56,368 nucleotides of DNA from positions 1 to 56,368 of the forward strand of contig JAITIP010000030.1 in assembly GCA_031279415.1 (NCBI GenBank). The letters are read 5' to 3'. A program made the translations under genes and the position numbers. The DNA comes from Candidatus Endomicrobium procryptotermitis (lineage in GTDB: Bacteria > Elusimicrobiota > Endomicrobiia > Endomicrobiales > Endomicrobiaceae). Below are positions 1-8,832 of this stretch, one piece after another. The stretch's first letter is position 1. Each line of letters opens with the position of its first letter. The notes under the pieces were generated by a model. That model was not told the DNA's origin and did no database searches. It saw only the letters and a list, made by a program, of their open reading frames with translations.

Positions 1-1
1 A

Positions 2-2242
2 TTACAACAATCCCTCTAACGTTAATTGTGCGTTTTTCCTTAAAGTCCAGCCGTTTTTGCCAGAACGGTAAGCTATATCTTCTAAAACACTTAATATTGT
101 TTGCTTTTTAGGCGTCGTCCCATTTTTCAACAGAGGCATGATATTTAAAACTATCTCATCAAAATCAACAACTTTATTCTCTCTTTCCATTCTCCTAAGA
201 TAACTTATAATATAGTATTTTATCCTCAATTTAACATCTATTTGCGCCGTGAACTTTTTGTTTTCTTTTATACTATATATTTCTGTTTCTTCATCATAAT
301 CAAATTTTTCAAGCAATAATGGCGTCAAATCTGAATACTCTTTTTTTAATAAATCTAAAAATCCCAGCTCTAACCCTTTAATAATCAATTCGTCATTTAT
401 TTGCTCCAAACTAGCTCCGTTGTTTTTTGCAATTATTCCCTCTATCGTCTGCATTACTATATCCGCTATCTTCATCCCTAGATTCGCTTTCATTATTGAT
501 TTCGGATTCTTTACTTTCCTGAAATTTATTATAAGCTGCCCCGATAAAACTGTAAATGGATTTTGTCTTTTCTTAAAACTTGTCTGTCCGTTTTTTTGCG
601 ACACTGCTCCCGCATATTCAAAACCACAACTTTCCGCAGTATCTATAATCAAATGCCAAAATTCAGGGTCTTTATGTGCAAAAACAAAAGATAACCACCT
701 ATCATATTTTAATACACGATACATTTCTTTTATGCTCTTTGATATTAATTCATTGTAATCCTCTTTTGTTTTATTATGCTCCCCACCTTCTATTGCTTCA
801 AGTTCATAATCTTCTTCGCTGACTTTTAAATCAAGCCATGCGTTCCACATTACAGATAAATCTAAATAAGGAATTTTTTTCCCGTATGGAGGATCCGTGT
901 AAATATAGTCAACTGTTTCATTCTTTATAAATGATAAATCCGTTGCCGTACCTTTGACAATTTGAATATTGTCAATCGTCTGCTCATTGATGAAATACTC
1001 TATTTCTTTTTTGGCTTCTAATATGCGTTTAAATCTGAGTTCAAAATATTTGATTATATTAAGATTTGAAGGTTGAGGAGCGTTTCTATATCTAAAATAT
1101 CTAAAAACAGATTCTCCTCCGCCAAATTCCCCACCGACAGCATACCAAGTTTTATTTGCTCTTCCTATAATACCTGAAAATATTAACAATAAAGAATCTC
1201 TTATATTTTTATCTTTCTGCTTTAAAATTGTTGATTTTAACAATGCAAGTTTTGCTGTCTGCTCATCGCTAAATAGCTTGTCCACTGTATCAACGTCAGA
1301 ACTTTTTGGCAGTGCAAGTTTTCTAGGCAATGGATATTTCTTCAAGGACTGTTTAATTTCTTTTTCTGTTTTCGGCTCTTTCTCTATATATTCTTGCTTT
1401 ACTTGGCTAAATGCTGCACCTAATTCAGACACTTTAACTGGCGATATTAAAGATTTTACTAAAAATACAGCCATCGGATTTAAATCTATGTTTATCGCTT
1501 TTCGCCCATTCATTAACGCTTCTATTGCCGTTACGCCCGAACCGCCAAAAGGGTCTAACACTATATCCCCTTTTTGCGTAAAATTTTTTATATATTCTGC
1601 GACAACATTCCATACTTGTCGTGTAAAATATCCATGAACTCCACAATGTCTTTTTGCTGCTCTTTTTTTTACTTCAATCTCATCTAATAAAGGCCTATTC
1701 CCATAATCAAAACTATTCCTATATTTTTTACACGGCTCATAAACAAAATCTTTCCCACTGTGAAAACTATCAGACGAAATGTAATATTTCAACTTTTCCC
1801 AATTGTCGTTTATATCTTCTATCGCAAAAAATAAAATTGGCCTCTCCAATATTGAAGTTCTAAAAAGTGAAAACTCTCTGCCATTGCATAAAGCAAAATA
1901 TAAACTCCTTATTTCAGGATGCATCGCATAACTGTATACCTGCTCAATATTTCCACCGCTTATAATATTTTCTTTCGGCGCTTTCGCATCTATAACACAA
2001 GAATATTTCCCTTCTATTTCTAACAAATAATCAGGAATTATTGGAATTTCTTTTTGTTGACTCCCTATTTTCAATTTAAAACTTTTACTGCGCACTATGC
2101 TTTCTTGTCTATACCCCAAACTTTTCAGCAAAGGCAAAATTATCTCTTCCCTGACACTGTCTTCTTTAAAATCCAAGTTTTTAAAAAGTTCCTTAAATTT
2201 TAATTTATTAAATTCAGGAACTATATAATCTACCTTTGGCAT
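2..2242 (-). CDS. PD-(D/E)XK nuclease-DNA methyltransferase fusion (single-chain restriction-modification candidate)
   Basis: The N-terminal ~180 residues look like the HsdR_N nuclease domain: a Pro-Asp at 74-75 and an Asp-Ala-Lys at 89-91 form a PD-(D/E)XK signature (numbering from the upstream ATG at 2254). An amino-methyltransferase follows, with SAM motif DPFGGSG at 234-240 and catalytic DPPYG at 454-458. The ~200 residues between them and the C-terminal ~170 residues could hold target recognition. The stop codon is inside the window, so the C-terminus is complete. I prefer the ATG at 2242, because GGAG lies 6 nt upstream and the ATG at 2254 has no Shine-Dalgarno. By architecture it could cut and methylate DNA in one chain (type IIG-like). 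It could also be a methyltransferase with an inactive nuclease domain. No separate R or S gene is visible nearby. Confidence 0.8.
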   Translation of the reverse strand: MPKVDYIVPEFNKLKFKELFKNLDFKEDSVREEIILPLLKSLGYRQESIVRSKSFKLKIGSQQKEIPIIPDYLLEIEGKYSCVIDAKAPKENIISGGNIEQVYSYAMHPEIRSLYFALCNGREFSLFRTSILERPILFFAIEDINDNWEKLKYYISSDSFHSGKDFVYEPCKKYRNSFDYGNRPLLDEIEVKKRAAKRHCGVHGYFTRQVWNVVAEYIKNFTQKGDIVLDPFGGSGVTAIEALMNGRKAINIDLNPMAVFLVKSLISPVKVSELGAAFSQVKQEYIEKEPKTEKEIKQSLKKYPLPRKLALPKSSDVDTVDKLFSDEQTAKLALLKSTILKQKDKNIRDSLLLIFSGIIGRANKTWYAVGGEFGGGESVFRYFRYRNAPQPSNLNIIKYFELRFKRILEAKKEIEYFINEQTIDNIQIVKGTATDLSFIKNETVDYIYTDPPYGKKIPYLDLSVMWNAWLDLKVSEEDYELEAIEGGEHNKTKEDYNELISKSIKEMYRVLKYDRWLSFVFAHKDPEFWHLIIDTAESCGFEYAGAVSQKNGQTSFKKRQNPFTVLSGQLIINFRKVKNPKSIMKANLGMKIADIVMQTIEGIIAKNNGASLEQINDELIIKGLELGFLDLLKKEYSDLTPLLLEKFDYDEETEIYSIKENKKFTAQIDVKLRIKYYIISYLRRMERENKVVDFDEIVLNIMPLLKNGTTPKKQTILSVLEDIAYRSGKNGWTLRKNAQLTLEGLL

Positions 2243-2297
2243 TTCCAGCTCCATTTTAGAGGTATTTTTGTTTTTATTAAAATAGTGTTTTTTACCT

Positions 2298-3458
2298 TTA
2301 TACAGCGTTTTTATTATATTTACGCTCTAAATACATCAAAATTTTAGCCAGGAAGCTTCTTTTAAAATCTACCGCTTTGTATGGACAGAGTTCATGACAG
2401 CAAAAACAGCTTATGCATTTTTCGTCTGTCACTGAAGGATATTTTTCGTTATCTTTTCTTTTTATGGCTTTTACTGGACAGGATTTCGCACAAAACATGC
2501 ATCCAACGCATTTTGAAATATCAATTACCGGCCTAATCCATAAAAATTTGCCTATGATTTTTACCAGAGGTTTCGGCACTATATCAAGTGCTTTGGTTTG
2601 TGGAAACGAAAATTTATTTAAATTGAAATCTCCTGGAAGCACGCCAACAATCGACAAGCGGGTTAAATCTTTTTCTTTTATGTCCAAATTTTTGAAAACA
2701 TGGTTTTTTGATATATTTCCACCTAAAAAACTAAAAAGAAAAACGTCAAGCATAAGCGTGTCTGTAGAAGCCGCTATTAAATCGGCTTTCCTTATATCGC
2801 CAGAACTAGGACCATTGCCTTCCATAGCCAAAATCCCGTCAATCAAAGTAAATCTTATTTTATTTTTTAAAAATAAATATATATTGGACAAAAGACGGGC
2901 AAAATCGGCATTCTTTGAAGCGTATTTGTGATATTCAACTTTTATCATGCCGGGAATACAGCCATATAAATTTTTAATTCCGGCAGTAAAAGCCATAAGA
3001 GAATGAGTTTTCAATTTTGGAAGATTTATTATGCCGTCGCAGTCCAAAACCGCTTTTGAAAAAAGTACTTTTTTAATATTTGCATCGTTAACATCGATTT
3101 TATGAGACCCTGCGGATTCAAAGCTTATAAGTTCGACATTTTCTTCTCTGCAAACATCCGACATGCCGGTAACTTTCCACAAATTATTTATATCCAACGA
3201 ATATATTCCACCCGGACTGTCTCCAACTGAGACAACCGCCCCAACACTTTTTACAAGACGTATTATGGCTCTCACTATTTCTGGATGAGTAGTAACGGCT
3301 TTATCAGGAGTTTTAGCGCTTAGAAGATTGGGTTTGATGAGAATTTTTTCGCCCGGCTTTATAAACGACGAAATTCCGCCTAGAAGATTTAACGTTTCCC
3401 TGACGGCACTATCTGCTTTGTCATAGCCGCAGCATTTTAAAAGGCTTATTTTTGTCAT
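2298..3458 (-). CDS. DUF362 domain protein with C-terminal 2x[4Fe-4S] ferredoxin domain
   Basis: About 300 residues of DUF362-type sequence (near the N-terminus: GEKILIKPNLL, then THPEIVRAI, VGDSPGG) are followed by two ferredoxin motifs, CVGCMFCAKSCP and CISCFCCHELCP. This fits binding of two [4Fe-4S] clusters. The family is widespread in anaerobes and its role is not established; an electron-transfer or iron-sulfur enzyme role is inferred. The frame is open further upstream into smc. The ATG at 3458 gives the usual family N-terminus (MTKISLLKC) and starts 1 nt after the smc stop, so the two genes are probably co-transcribed. No clear Shine-Dalgarno precedes it; translational coupling to smc is plausible. 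Confidence 0.85.
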   Translation of the reverse strand: MTKISLLKCCGYDKADSAVRETLNLLGGISSFIKPGEKILIKPNLLSAKTPDKAVTTHPEIVRAIIRLVKSVGAVVSVGDSPGGIYSLDINNLWKVTGMSDVCREENVELISFESAGSHKIDVNDANIKKVLFSKAVLDCDGIINLPKLKTHSLMAFTAGIKNLYGCIPGMIKVEYHKYASKNADFARLLSNIYLFLKNKIRFTLIDGILAMEGNGPSSGDIRKADLIAASTDTLMLDVFLFSFLGGNISKNHVFKNLDIKEKDLTRLSIVGVLPGDFNLNKFSFPQTKALDIVPKPLVKIIGKFLWIRPVIDISKCVGCMFCAKSCPVKAIKRKDNEKYPSVTDEKCISCFCCHELCPYKAVDFKRSFLAKILMYLERKYNKNAV

Positions 3459-3459
3459 C

Positions 3460-6400
3460 TTAACCGACGGATGTCTCTTGGGAATTGTCATCTTTATTGA
3501 TTCTAACCGAAATAATTTTCGACACACCGTGTTCTTCCATAGTAACTCCGTAAAGAATATCCGCCATCTCCATAGTTCGCTTATTGTGCGTAACGACCAA
3601 AAATTGCGTTTTTGAAGAAAATTCTTTTATCATCGCTATGTATCTTCCCACATTGGCGTCATCAAGAGACGCGTCAACTTCATCCAGTATACAGAAAGGA
3701 GAAGGTTTTACCATAAAAAAAGCAAAAAGCAGAGCTACCGCAGTTAAAGCTTTTTCTCCTCCGGAGCATAAGGAAATATTTTGAAGCTTCTTTCCGGGAG
3801 GCTGTGCATAAATGTCAACCCCGCTCTCAAGAAGATTGTTTTCATCGGTCAGCATTAGATCGGCTTCCCCTCCGCCGAAAAGCTTTCTGTAGAGATCTTT
3901 AAAATTGCCTCTGACAACATCAAACGTTTTCCTAAAATTCTCTATTGTAGATGTATTTATTTTCTTTATAACTTCATGCAAATCGTCTTTGGCTTTGAGC
4001 AAATCACGCTGCTGGGTCAATAAAAAATTGTATCTCTGTTCCAAAGCATCGTACTCTTCCTGCGCGGCCAAATTTACAGAACCTAACGATTCCATTTTTC
4101 TTTTTATTTTGTTTATTTCCTCATGATTAACTTCTACTCCGTCATAATCATTTTTTATCTCTTCATAGGGCTTGCCGTAAGTTTCAATAAGACGTTTTTG
4201 TAAATCGCTTTTTTGGTATTCAAAATTTTTCAAATCAACCTGCATGGCGGTCATTTCGGTGTTCAAATCGTCAACTTTATTTCGCATTTCGTGACATTGC
4301 GCAGTTTTTTCATCTATGCTGTCCTGAAAATTTTGCTTGTCATTTAGTGAAACCTGAATTAACGCTTCTTTTTGCGACTGTTCTTCGTAGTGCCGGCGGA
4401 TTTGCACGGTTTCGGTTTCCTGCGAGGTTAAAAGCTCTGAAAGCTTTGCTTCATTTTCGGCAGTTTTATTTATGGCATATTCTATCTGCCGTTTTATGTT
4501 TTCTATATTGTCGAAAATATACTGTCGGCCTTTCTGTTTATTTCCCATTTCGGAAGCTTTTTTATCCCATGCGCTTCGCGCGTCCATCATAAGCGGAGCG
4601 ATTTCCTCCTCTTCTTTTCTTACGAAAATTATCTCGCTTTCGGCATTTTTCAATTCTTTGTAAAGAGCATTTTCTTCATCGTCAATTTTTGTTATCCGTT
4701 CGTCAAAAATGGAAATTTTTTCGCTAAGCGAGCCGATATCTCCACTTTTTGAATCGATTTCTTTTTTATGCCTGTTTATCTCATCAACCGTATTTTTTAT
4801 GTCGTTTCTTTTCTCTTCAATCTGCTCCCGCCTGCTTTCAATCTGTGTTTTAATTTTTACCGTATCAAAGCTGAATTTTTCTTTTTCAAGTCTGGAATTT
4901 ATCTGATATTCATCAATGCTCTCTATTTCAGATTGAACCAAAGTGATTTCTACTCTAATTTCGGCACTTTTCTCCCGAAGTCTTTTAATCTGATCTTCGA
5001 TTAAAACAGGTTTTTCAAACGAACTTTTTCCACCGCCCTGAACTATGACGTTTCCGTAAACTTTTGAACCTGAAGTTATAATATTTGCACATATAAATTT
5101 AATTATTTTTTCATTTTCCGAAGAATATCTGATATACTTTATAAGTTCTGTAAAACCCATCGGCAATCCCAGCGCAGGTGAACCCTGCCCTTGCGGAATT
5201 TTTTCTTCAATGATAAATGAAAGCCTGCAAAGCCCGTTATCTTCCAAAAACTTTATGGCTTCTTCAGCTTTTGCCGAATCTGTGCAGACCAAATAGTTAA
5301 GTTTTTCTCCTAAAGCCGAAGCTATAAGTTCGTCTTTATCGTCATCTGAATCTATTAAGCTGCTTACCGGGCCCCTTGCTATACCTAAGTTTAACACGGA
5401 TCTTATGGCGGAACGCAGCGGATCGCGTTGATCAAATTCCTGAAGAGTGGCGATTCTTGATTCATTTGAAGCAAGATTTTCTTTAAGCGCGGAAAGTCTG
5501 CTTTCCAAATCGTTTGTTTTTTCTTCATTTTCCAAAACGGTTTTATTTATTTCTTCTTTTTTTGACTCAATTAAAATTAAAGATTCGTTTGCAGCGGCAA
5601 GTTCCGCTTTGATAGCGGAAATTTCGCGGTTTGCAGGTTCTATTTCGCTTTCAAGCCTTGCGATTATTCTATTTAAAGAAGCCATTTCGGCGTCAAGATG
5701 TATTTTCGTTTCGGAAAATTCGGCCTTTGAATTTATCAGGGTTTCCTTTTCTGTTTCAAGTTCAGAAAGCCTTGAACGTATTGCTGTTTCCTGAGTTTCT
5801 ATTTCCAAAAGTCTAGATTTTATCGAATTATAGCGCTGCTCTTTTTCTTTATATATTTTCTCAAGATTTTCAGTTTCTGCCACAAGAGAGCTGTCATCGG
5901 TATTGATCGAATTTAACTGCTCTTCATATTGAATGACTTTTCCCCTGTTAATTTCAAGCTCTTGGGAAAGAGCTTCCTGTTCAGCTCTTATTTCCGACTC
6001 TCTTTGAGCGGAATTCCGTATTATTTGATCGGCAACGCCTATTTTGGTTTTTATGTCGCTTAATTCTCTGTTAATATTTACATATTGTTCGTTTTTTTCA
6101 TCCAGAGAAAGACGCATTTCCTGAATGTCGGCGTCCAGACGGTTTGCCGAAGTATTATTTTCTTCGAACTCTTTTATCTTTGGATCGAGTTCTTTTTTTA
6201 ATCTGTCAATCTCATTATTTCCGTAAGCAATGTGCTGCACAAGCGCGGCGGTTTCGTATTTGGCAATATCTTCCTGATATTTTTTATATTGTTTGGCTTT
6301 TTTTGCGGCAATATCTAAAGCCGCAATCTGATGTTTATGTATTGCAAGAGAGTCGGATAAACGCGACATGTCTATGTCGATTTTTTCAAGCCTTCTTAAA

Positions 6401-6930
6401 GTCTCTTCTCTTCTGACTTTATATTTTGCCACACCTGCGGTCTCTTCGAAAAGTTCTCTTCTGTCTTCGGGTTTTGCAGTAGTAAGAAAATCTACTTTCC
6501 CCTGCTCTATTATGGAATATCCGTCGGAACCTATTCCCGTATCTAAAAACATATCTTTTATGTCTTTAAGCCTACAGTGCGTCTTATTTATAAAGTATTC
6601 GCTTTCTCCACTTCTAAAAAGCCTTCTTGTTACGGTCACTTCAGAGTAATCTATAGGCAGGACATTTTGCGAATTGTCAAATGTAAGAGAAACTTCCGCC
6701 ATACCTGTAGTAGCTCTTGTCTGTGTCCCGCCAAAAATAACTTCCTGCATTTGAGAACTTCTCATGGATTTTGCGCGCTGTTCTCCTAGGCACCAACGTA
6801 TAGCATCCGATATATTGGATTTGCCACAGCCGTTAGGTCCTATAATGCCGGATATGTCTTTTTCAAAGCTTAAAACGGTTCTGTCGGCAAAAGATTTAAA
6901 ACCGCATACTTCGATTTTTTTTAAATACAT
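3460..6930 (-). CDS. smc: Chromosome segregation protein SMC
   Basis: Structural maintenance of chromosomes ATPase that compacts and helps segregate the nucleoid, normally with ScpA/ScpB (not seen here). At 1156 residues it has the usual length. Walker A GPNGCGKS is at 31-38, and the C-terminal head carries the ABC signature CSGGEKAL followed by Walker B with ILDEVDASLDD. Between the heads are two long coiled-coil arms (rich in E, K, R, I) around a hinge at roughly residues 500-640. The start has a purine-rich GGAAAA upstream. The gene is preceded by two small unknown genes on the same strand and followed directly by the DUF362 gene. Confidence 0.97.
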   Translation of the reverse strand: MYLKKIEVCGFKSFADRTVLSFEKDISGIIGPNGCGKSNISDAIRWCLGEQRAKSMRSSQMQEVIFGGTQTRATTGMAEVSLTFDNSQNVLPIDYSEVTVTRRLFRSGESEYFINKTHCRLKDIKDMFLDTGIGSDGYSIIEQGKVDFLTTAKPEDRRELFEETAGVAKYKVRREETLRRLEKIDIDMSRLSDSLAIHKHQIAALDIAAKKAKQYKKYQEDIAKYETAALVQHIAYGNNEIDRLKKELDPKIKEFEENNTSANRLDADIQEMRLSLDEKNEQYVNINRELSDIKTKIGVADQIIRNSAQRESEIRAEQEALSQELEINRGKVIQYEEQLNSINTDDSSLVAETENLEKIYKEKEQRYNSIKSRLLEIETQETAIRSRLSELETEKETLINSKAEFSETKIHLDAEMASLNRIIARLESEIEPANREISAIKAELAAANESLILIESKKEEINKTVLENEEKTNDLESRLSALKENLASNESRIATLQEFDQRDPLRSAIRSVLNLGIARGPVSSLIDSDDDKDELIASALGEKLNYLVCTDSAKAEEAIKFLEDNGLCRLSFIIEEKIPQGQGSPALGLPMGFTELIKYIRYSSENEKIIKFICANIITSGSKVYGNVIVQGGGKSSFEKPVLIEDQIKRLREKSAEIRVEITLVQSEIESIDEYQINSRLEKEKFSFDTVKIKTQIESRREQIEEKRNDIKNTVDEINRHKKEIDSKSGDIGSLSEKISIFDERITKIDDEENALYKELKNAESEIIFVRKEEEEIAPLMMDARSAWDKKASEMGNKQKGRQYIFDNIENIKRQIEYAINKTAENEAKLSELLTSQETETVQIRRHYEEQSQKEALIQVSLNDKQNFQDSIDEKTAQCHEMRNKVDDLNTEMTAMQVDLKNFEYQKSDLQKRLIETYGKPYEEIKNDYDGVEVNHEEINKIKRKMESLGSVNLAAQEEYDALEQRYNFLLTQQRDLLKAKDDLHEVIKKINTSTIENFRKTFDVVRGNFKDLYRKLFGGGEADLMLTDENNLLESGVDIYAQPPGKKLQNISLCSGGEKALTAVALLFAFFMVKPSPFCILDEVDASLDDANVGRYIAMIKEFSSKTQFLVVTHNKRTMEMADILYGVTMEEHGVSKIISVRINKDDNSQETSVG

Positions 6931-6974
6931 TATTTTTTCCGTGATTTCATGATTTATTTATATCGGCAAGAGAT

Positions 6975-7169
6975 TCAATATTCTTCTGGAGAAAGCCCTG
7001 CATAAGCTTTTCTGAGCCTGTCCTGATAATCATCATCTTCGTTTTTACTTAAAACCGTAGCTATCAAAACAAAAGTGGAATAAGCAAATGCCGCAAAAAT
7101 ACAGAGTTTGCCTATATCTTTGTAAAGTCCGCTTATTCCGTCAGTAGTATTTTTTTTTCTAATCAGCAT
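6975..7169 (-). CDS. Small single-pass membrane protein, unknown function
   Basis: A 64-residue protein with a short basic N-terminus, one hydrophobic segment (about residues 21-41, containing CIFAAFAYSTFVLIATVL) and a charged C-terminal tail (EDDDYQDRLRKAYAGLSPEEY). I do not recognise the family. The ATG at 7169 overlaps the preceding gene's stop (ATGcTGA). An AGGA lies about 10 nt upstream; a GTG at 7178 in the same frame is the alternative start. The overlap suggests translational coupling to the lysine-rich protein upstream. The acidic tail would sit on one membrane face; orientation cannot be read with certainty. Confidence 0.65.
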   Translation of the reverse strand: MLIRKKNTTDGISGLYKDIGKLCIFAAFAYSTFVLIATVLSKNEDDDYQDRLRKAYAGLSPEEY

Positions 7170-7624
7170 ATTCTGCACTTCCTAGGAGCAGTTTCCATGA
7201 TAAGATTTCCGCCGGGATCCATAAGCCTTACAACTATAAAATAATCGTCCTTTGCGAAATATGTCCAGTCAAACCACCAATATCCCGCGTCATATCTGCA
7301 AGGCTGCCATTCGCCGTTATTAAACGAAATTTCAACATACCCATCAGTTGATGCACCCACTCTTATTGCATAATGATTGCCGTATATCGTCTCCATATCT
7401 ATCGGATGATCTATTACTATATATGCATTCGGGTAATTGTTAACCTCAGTTTTTATTTCTTTAGTTTCCTCTACAGATTTCATTTTCTTGGCATCAGAGG
7501 TTTTTGTCGTCTTTTTTCTTGTTTTTGTCTTTGTCTTTTTTGCAGTGGTTTTATTTTTTATTTCATTCTTTTCTTCAGAATCGGATATAGTCGTAACTTT
7601 TTTCTTTGATACCTTCATTGCCAT
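7163..7624 (-). CDS. Lysine/threonine-rich N-terminus plus small beta-rich domain, unknown function
   Basis: 153 residues. Residues 1-55 are low complexity and strongly basic (runs of K, T, E). The rest looks like a compact beta-sandwich with many aromatics (YWWFDWTYF around 113-121), ending in a Cys-rich CRIC. The C-terminal half loosely resembles carbohydrate-binding or Ig-like modules, but I cannot name a family. There is no signal peptide, so it is probably cytoplasmic; the basic tail could bind nucleic acid, which would suit its place upstream of smc. The start is well supported by GGAGG 7 nt upstream of the ATG at 7624. It is co-directional and overlapping with the small membrane protein that follows. 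Confidence 0.75.
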   Translation of the reverse strand: MAMKVSKKKVTTISDSEEKNEIKNKTTAKKTKTKTRKKTTKTSDAKKMKSVEETKEIKTEVNNYPNAYIVIDHPIDMETIYGNHYAIRVGASTDGYVEISFNNGEWQPCRYDAGYWWFDWTYFAKDDYFIVVRLMDPGGNLIMETAPRKCRIC

Positions 7625-7644
7625 TTCTTTTCCTCCGCAAAAGT

Positions 7645-7683
7645 TTTTATAGTATTTGATTTTACAAACTTTTCACTATAAAA
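7645..7683. repeat. 9-bp inverted repeat between two operons
   Basis: TTTTATAGT (7645-7653) and its exact complement ACTATAAAA (7675-7683) are separated by 21 nt. The repeat lies between the end of the ceramide-like operon and the next gene, and its right arm overlaps the -35 box of the promoter proposed here. An operator is possible. It is AT-only and has no T-run directly after it, so an intrinsic terminator is less likely. Confidence 0.35.
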
Positions 7684-7687
7684 TCAA
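7659..7687 (-). promoter_or_regulatory. Candidate sigma70-type promoter for the 7163-7624 gene and smc
   Basis: On the minus strand TTGATT (7682-7687) and TAAAAT (7659-7664) are separated by 17 nt, about 35 nt upstream of the start at 7624. It would drive the lysine-rich gene, the small membrane protein, smc and the DUF362 gene, which all lie close together. This is sequence similarity only. Confidence 0.4.
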
Positions 7688-7693
7688 TTATTA

Positions 7694-8806
7694 TTAAGCA
7701 CCATATATGCTGTACTTTTTATATATTTTTCCATTCATCATTTCGGCGGTACGCCGCGTCATGACATTGTCATCAAGTACCCATGAAAGCTCACAATGTT
7801 TATACCCGTTTTTTAAAGCGTTTTTCAGCCCTTTTTCATACATTATAGCTTCAATACCTTTATGTCTGTACTCTTTTATCACTCCCATGACCATAAGTCT
7901 GAGTCTGTCGATTTTATTCTTATAATACAGATATTTGAAGATACCAAAAGGTAAAAGACTTCCATTAAGCTTTTTTAGTACCTGATTATAATCTGGCAAA
8001 GAAATAAGCATTCCGACAGGCACACCAGAAAGCGATGCTATTATTATCATATCAGGATCGAGAAGCGGCTTCATTTTTGAAGCCAACACTGCAAACTCCT
8101 CATCGCTCCAAGGAACAAAACCCCAATTTTTTTCCCAAGCTCTATTATATATGGATATCGCGGATTTTAAATCTTCGTCAAAAGTATCTTTGCCTAGCGA
8201 TTTCACTTTTAGAGTCGGGAGCTTTTTTTTTGCCATTTGTACTACTTTTTCAAGACGCCCAAGTCTTGAATCCCCAGTAACATCCATATCATAGGCATAA
8301 AGTTCTTTTATTTTTTTGAGTCCTGATTTTTCCGCAATACTGAGATAGTACTGCGGCGTATAACTCATCATAAGAGCAGGAGGCAAATCAAAACCTTCCG
8401 ACAGAAAACCGAGTTCGTCATTTGTAGATGGATTCATCGGCCCCATCATTTTATTTATGCCTTTTTCGTTAAGCCAGTTTTTTACGGCATCAAAAAGAGC
8501 CTTTGCTGTAACATCATCATCAATGCATTCAAAAAAACCGAAAAAACCGCAGTTGTCATCTTGAAAATTTATATAATTGTAATCAATTATAGCCGCTATC
8601 CTACCTGTTATCCTTCCGTTTTCATCATAAGCAAGAAAAAGCTGTTTTTTTGCATGAAGCCAAAAAGGATTTTTGTCATCCGACAAAATTTCTATCGTAT
8701 CGGATATAAGAGGTGCTACCCAAGGGCTTTTTTTTGAATAAATCTTCCATGGAAAACGGATGAATTGCCTGAACTGTCTCGAGGTTTCGACTTTAGAAAT
8801 TCTCAT
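7694..8806 (-). CDS. GNAT-fold N-acyltransferase, candidate bacterial ceramide synthase
   Basis: A 370-residue protein of the large GNAT-like type. The C-terminal third carries the acyl-CoA-binding-like segment (VMGVIKEYRHKGIEAIMYEKGLK), and the N-terminal half includes KSPWVAPL and MMGPMNPSTNDELGFL, typical of the long GNAT-related family that in Caulobacter includes the ceramide synthase bCerS. In that pathway the enzyme N-acylates the sphingoid base. The start at 8806 has AGGA about 7 nt upstream. The gene follows the serine palmitoyltransferase-like gene by 26 nt on the same strand, which is the main reason for the proposed role. Without that context it would be called only a GNAT protein. 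Confidence 0.7.
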   Translation of the reverse strand: MRISKVETSRQFRQFIRFPWKIYSKKSPWVAPLISDTIEILSDDKNPFWLHAKKQLFLAYDENGRITGRIAAIIDYNYINFQDDNCGFFGFFECIDDDVTAKALFDAVKNWLNEKGINKMMGPMNPSTNDELGFLSEGFDLPPALMMSYTPQYYLSIAEKSGLKKIKELYAYDMDVTGDSRLGRLEKVVQMAKKKLPTLKVKSLGKDTFDEDLKSAISIYNRAWEKNWGFVPWSDEEFAVLASKMKPLLDPDMIIIASLSGVPVGMLISLPDYNQVLKKLNGSLLPFGIFKYLYYKNKIDRLRLMVMGVIKEYRHKGIEAIMYEKGLKNALKNGYKHCELSWVLDDNVMTRRTAEMMNGKIYKKYSIYGA

Positions 8807-8832
8807 GTTCTTATCCTGCCGTGTATATATGT

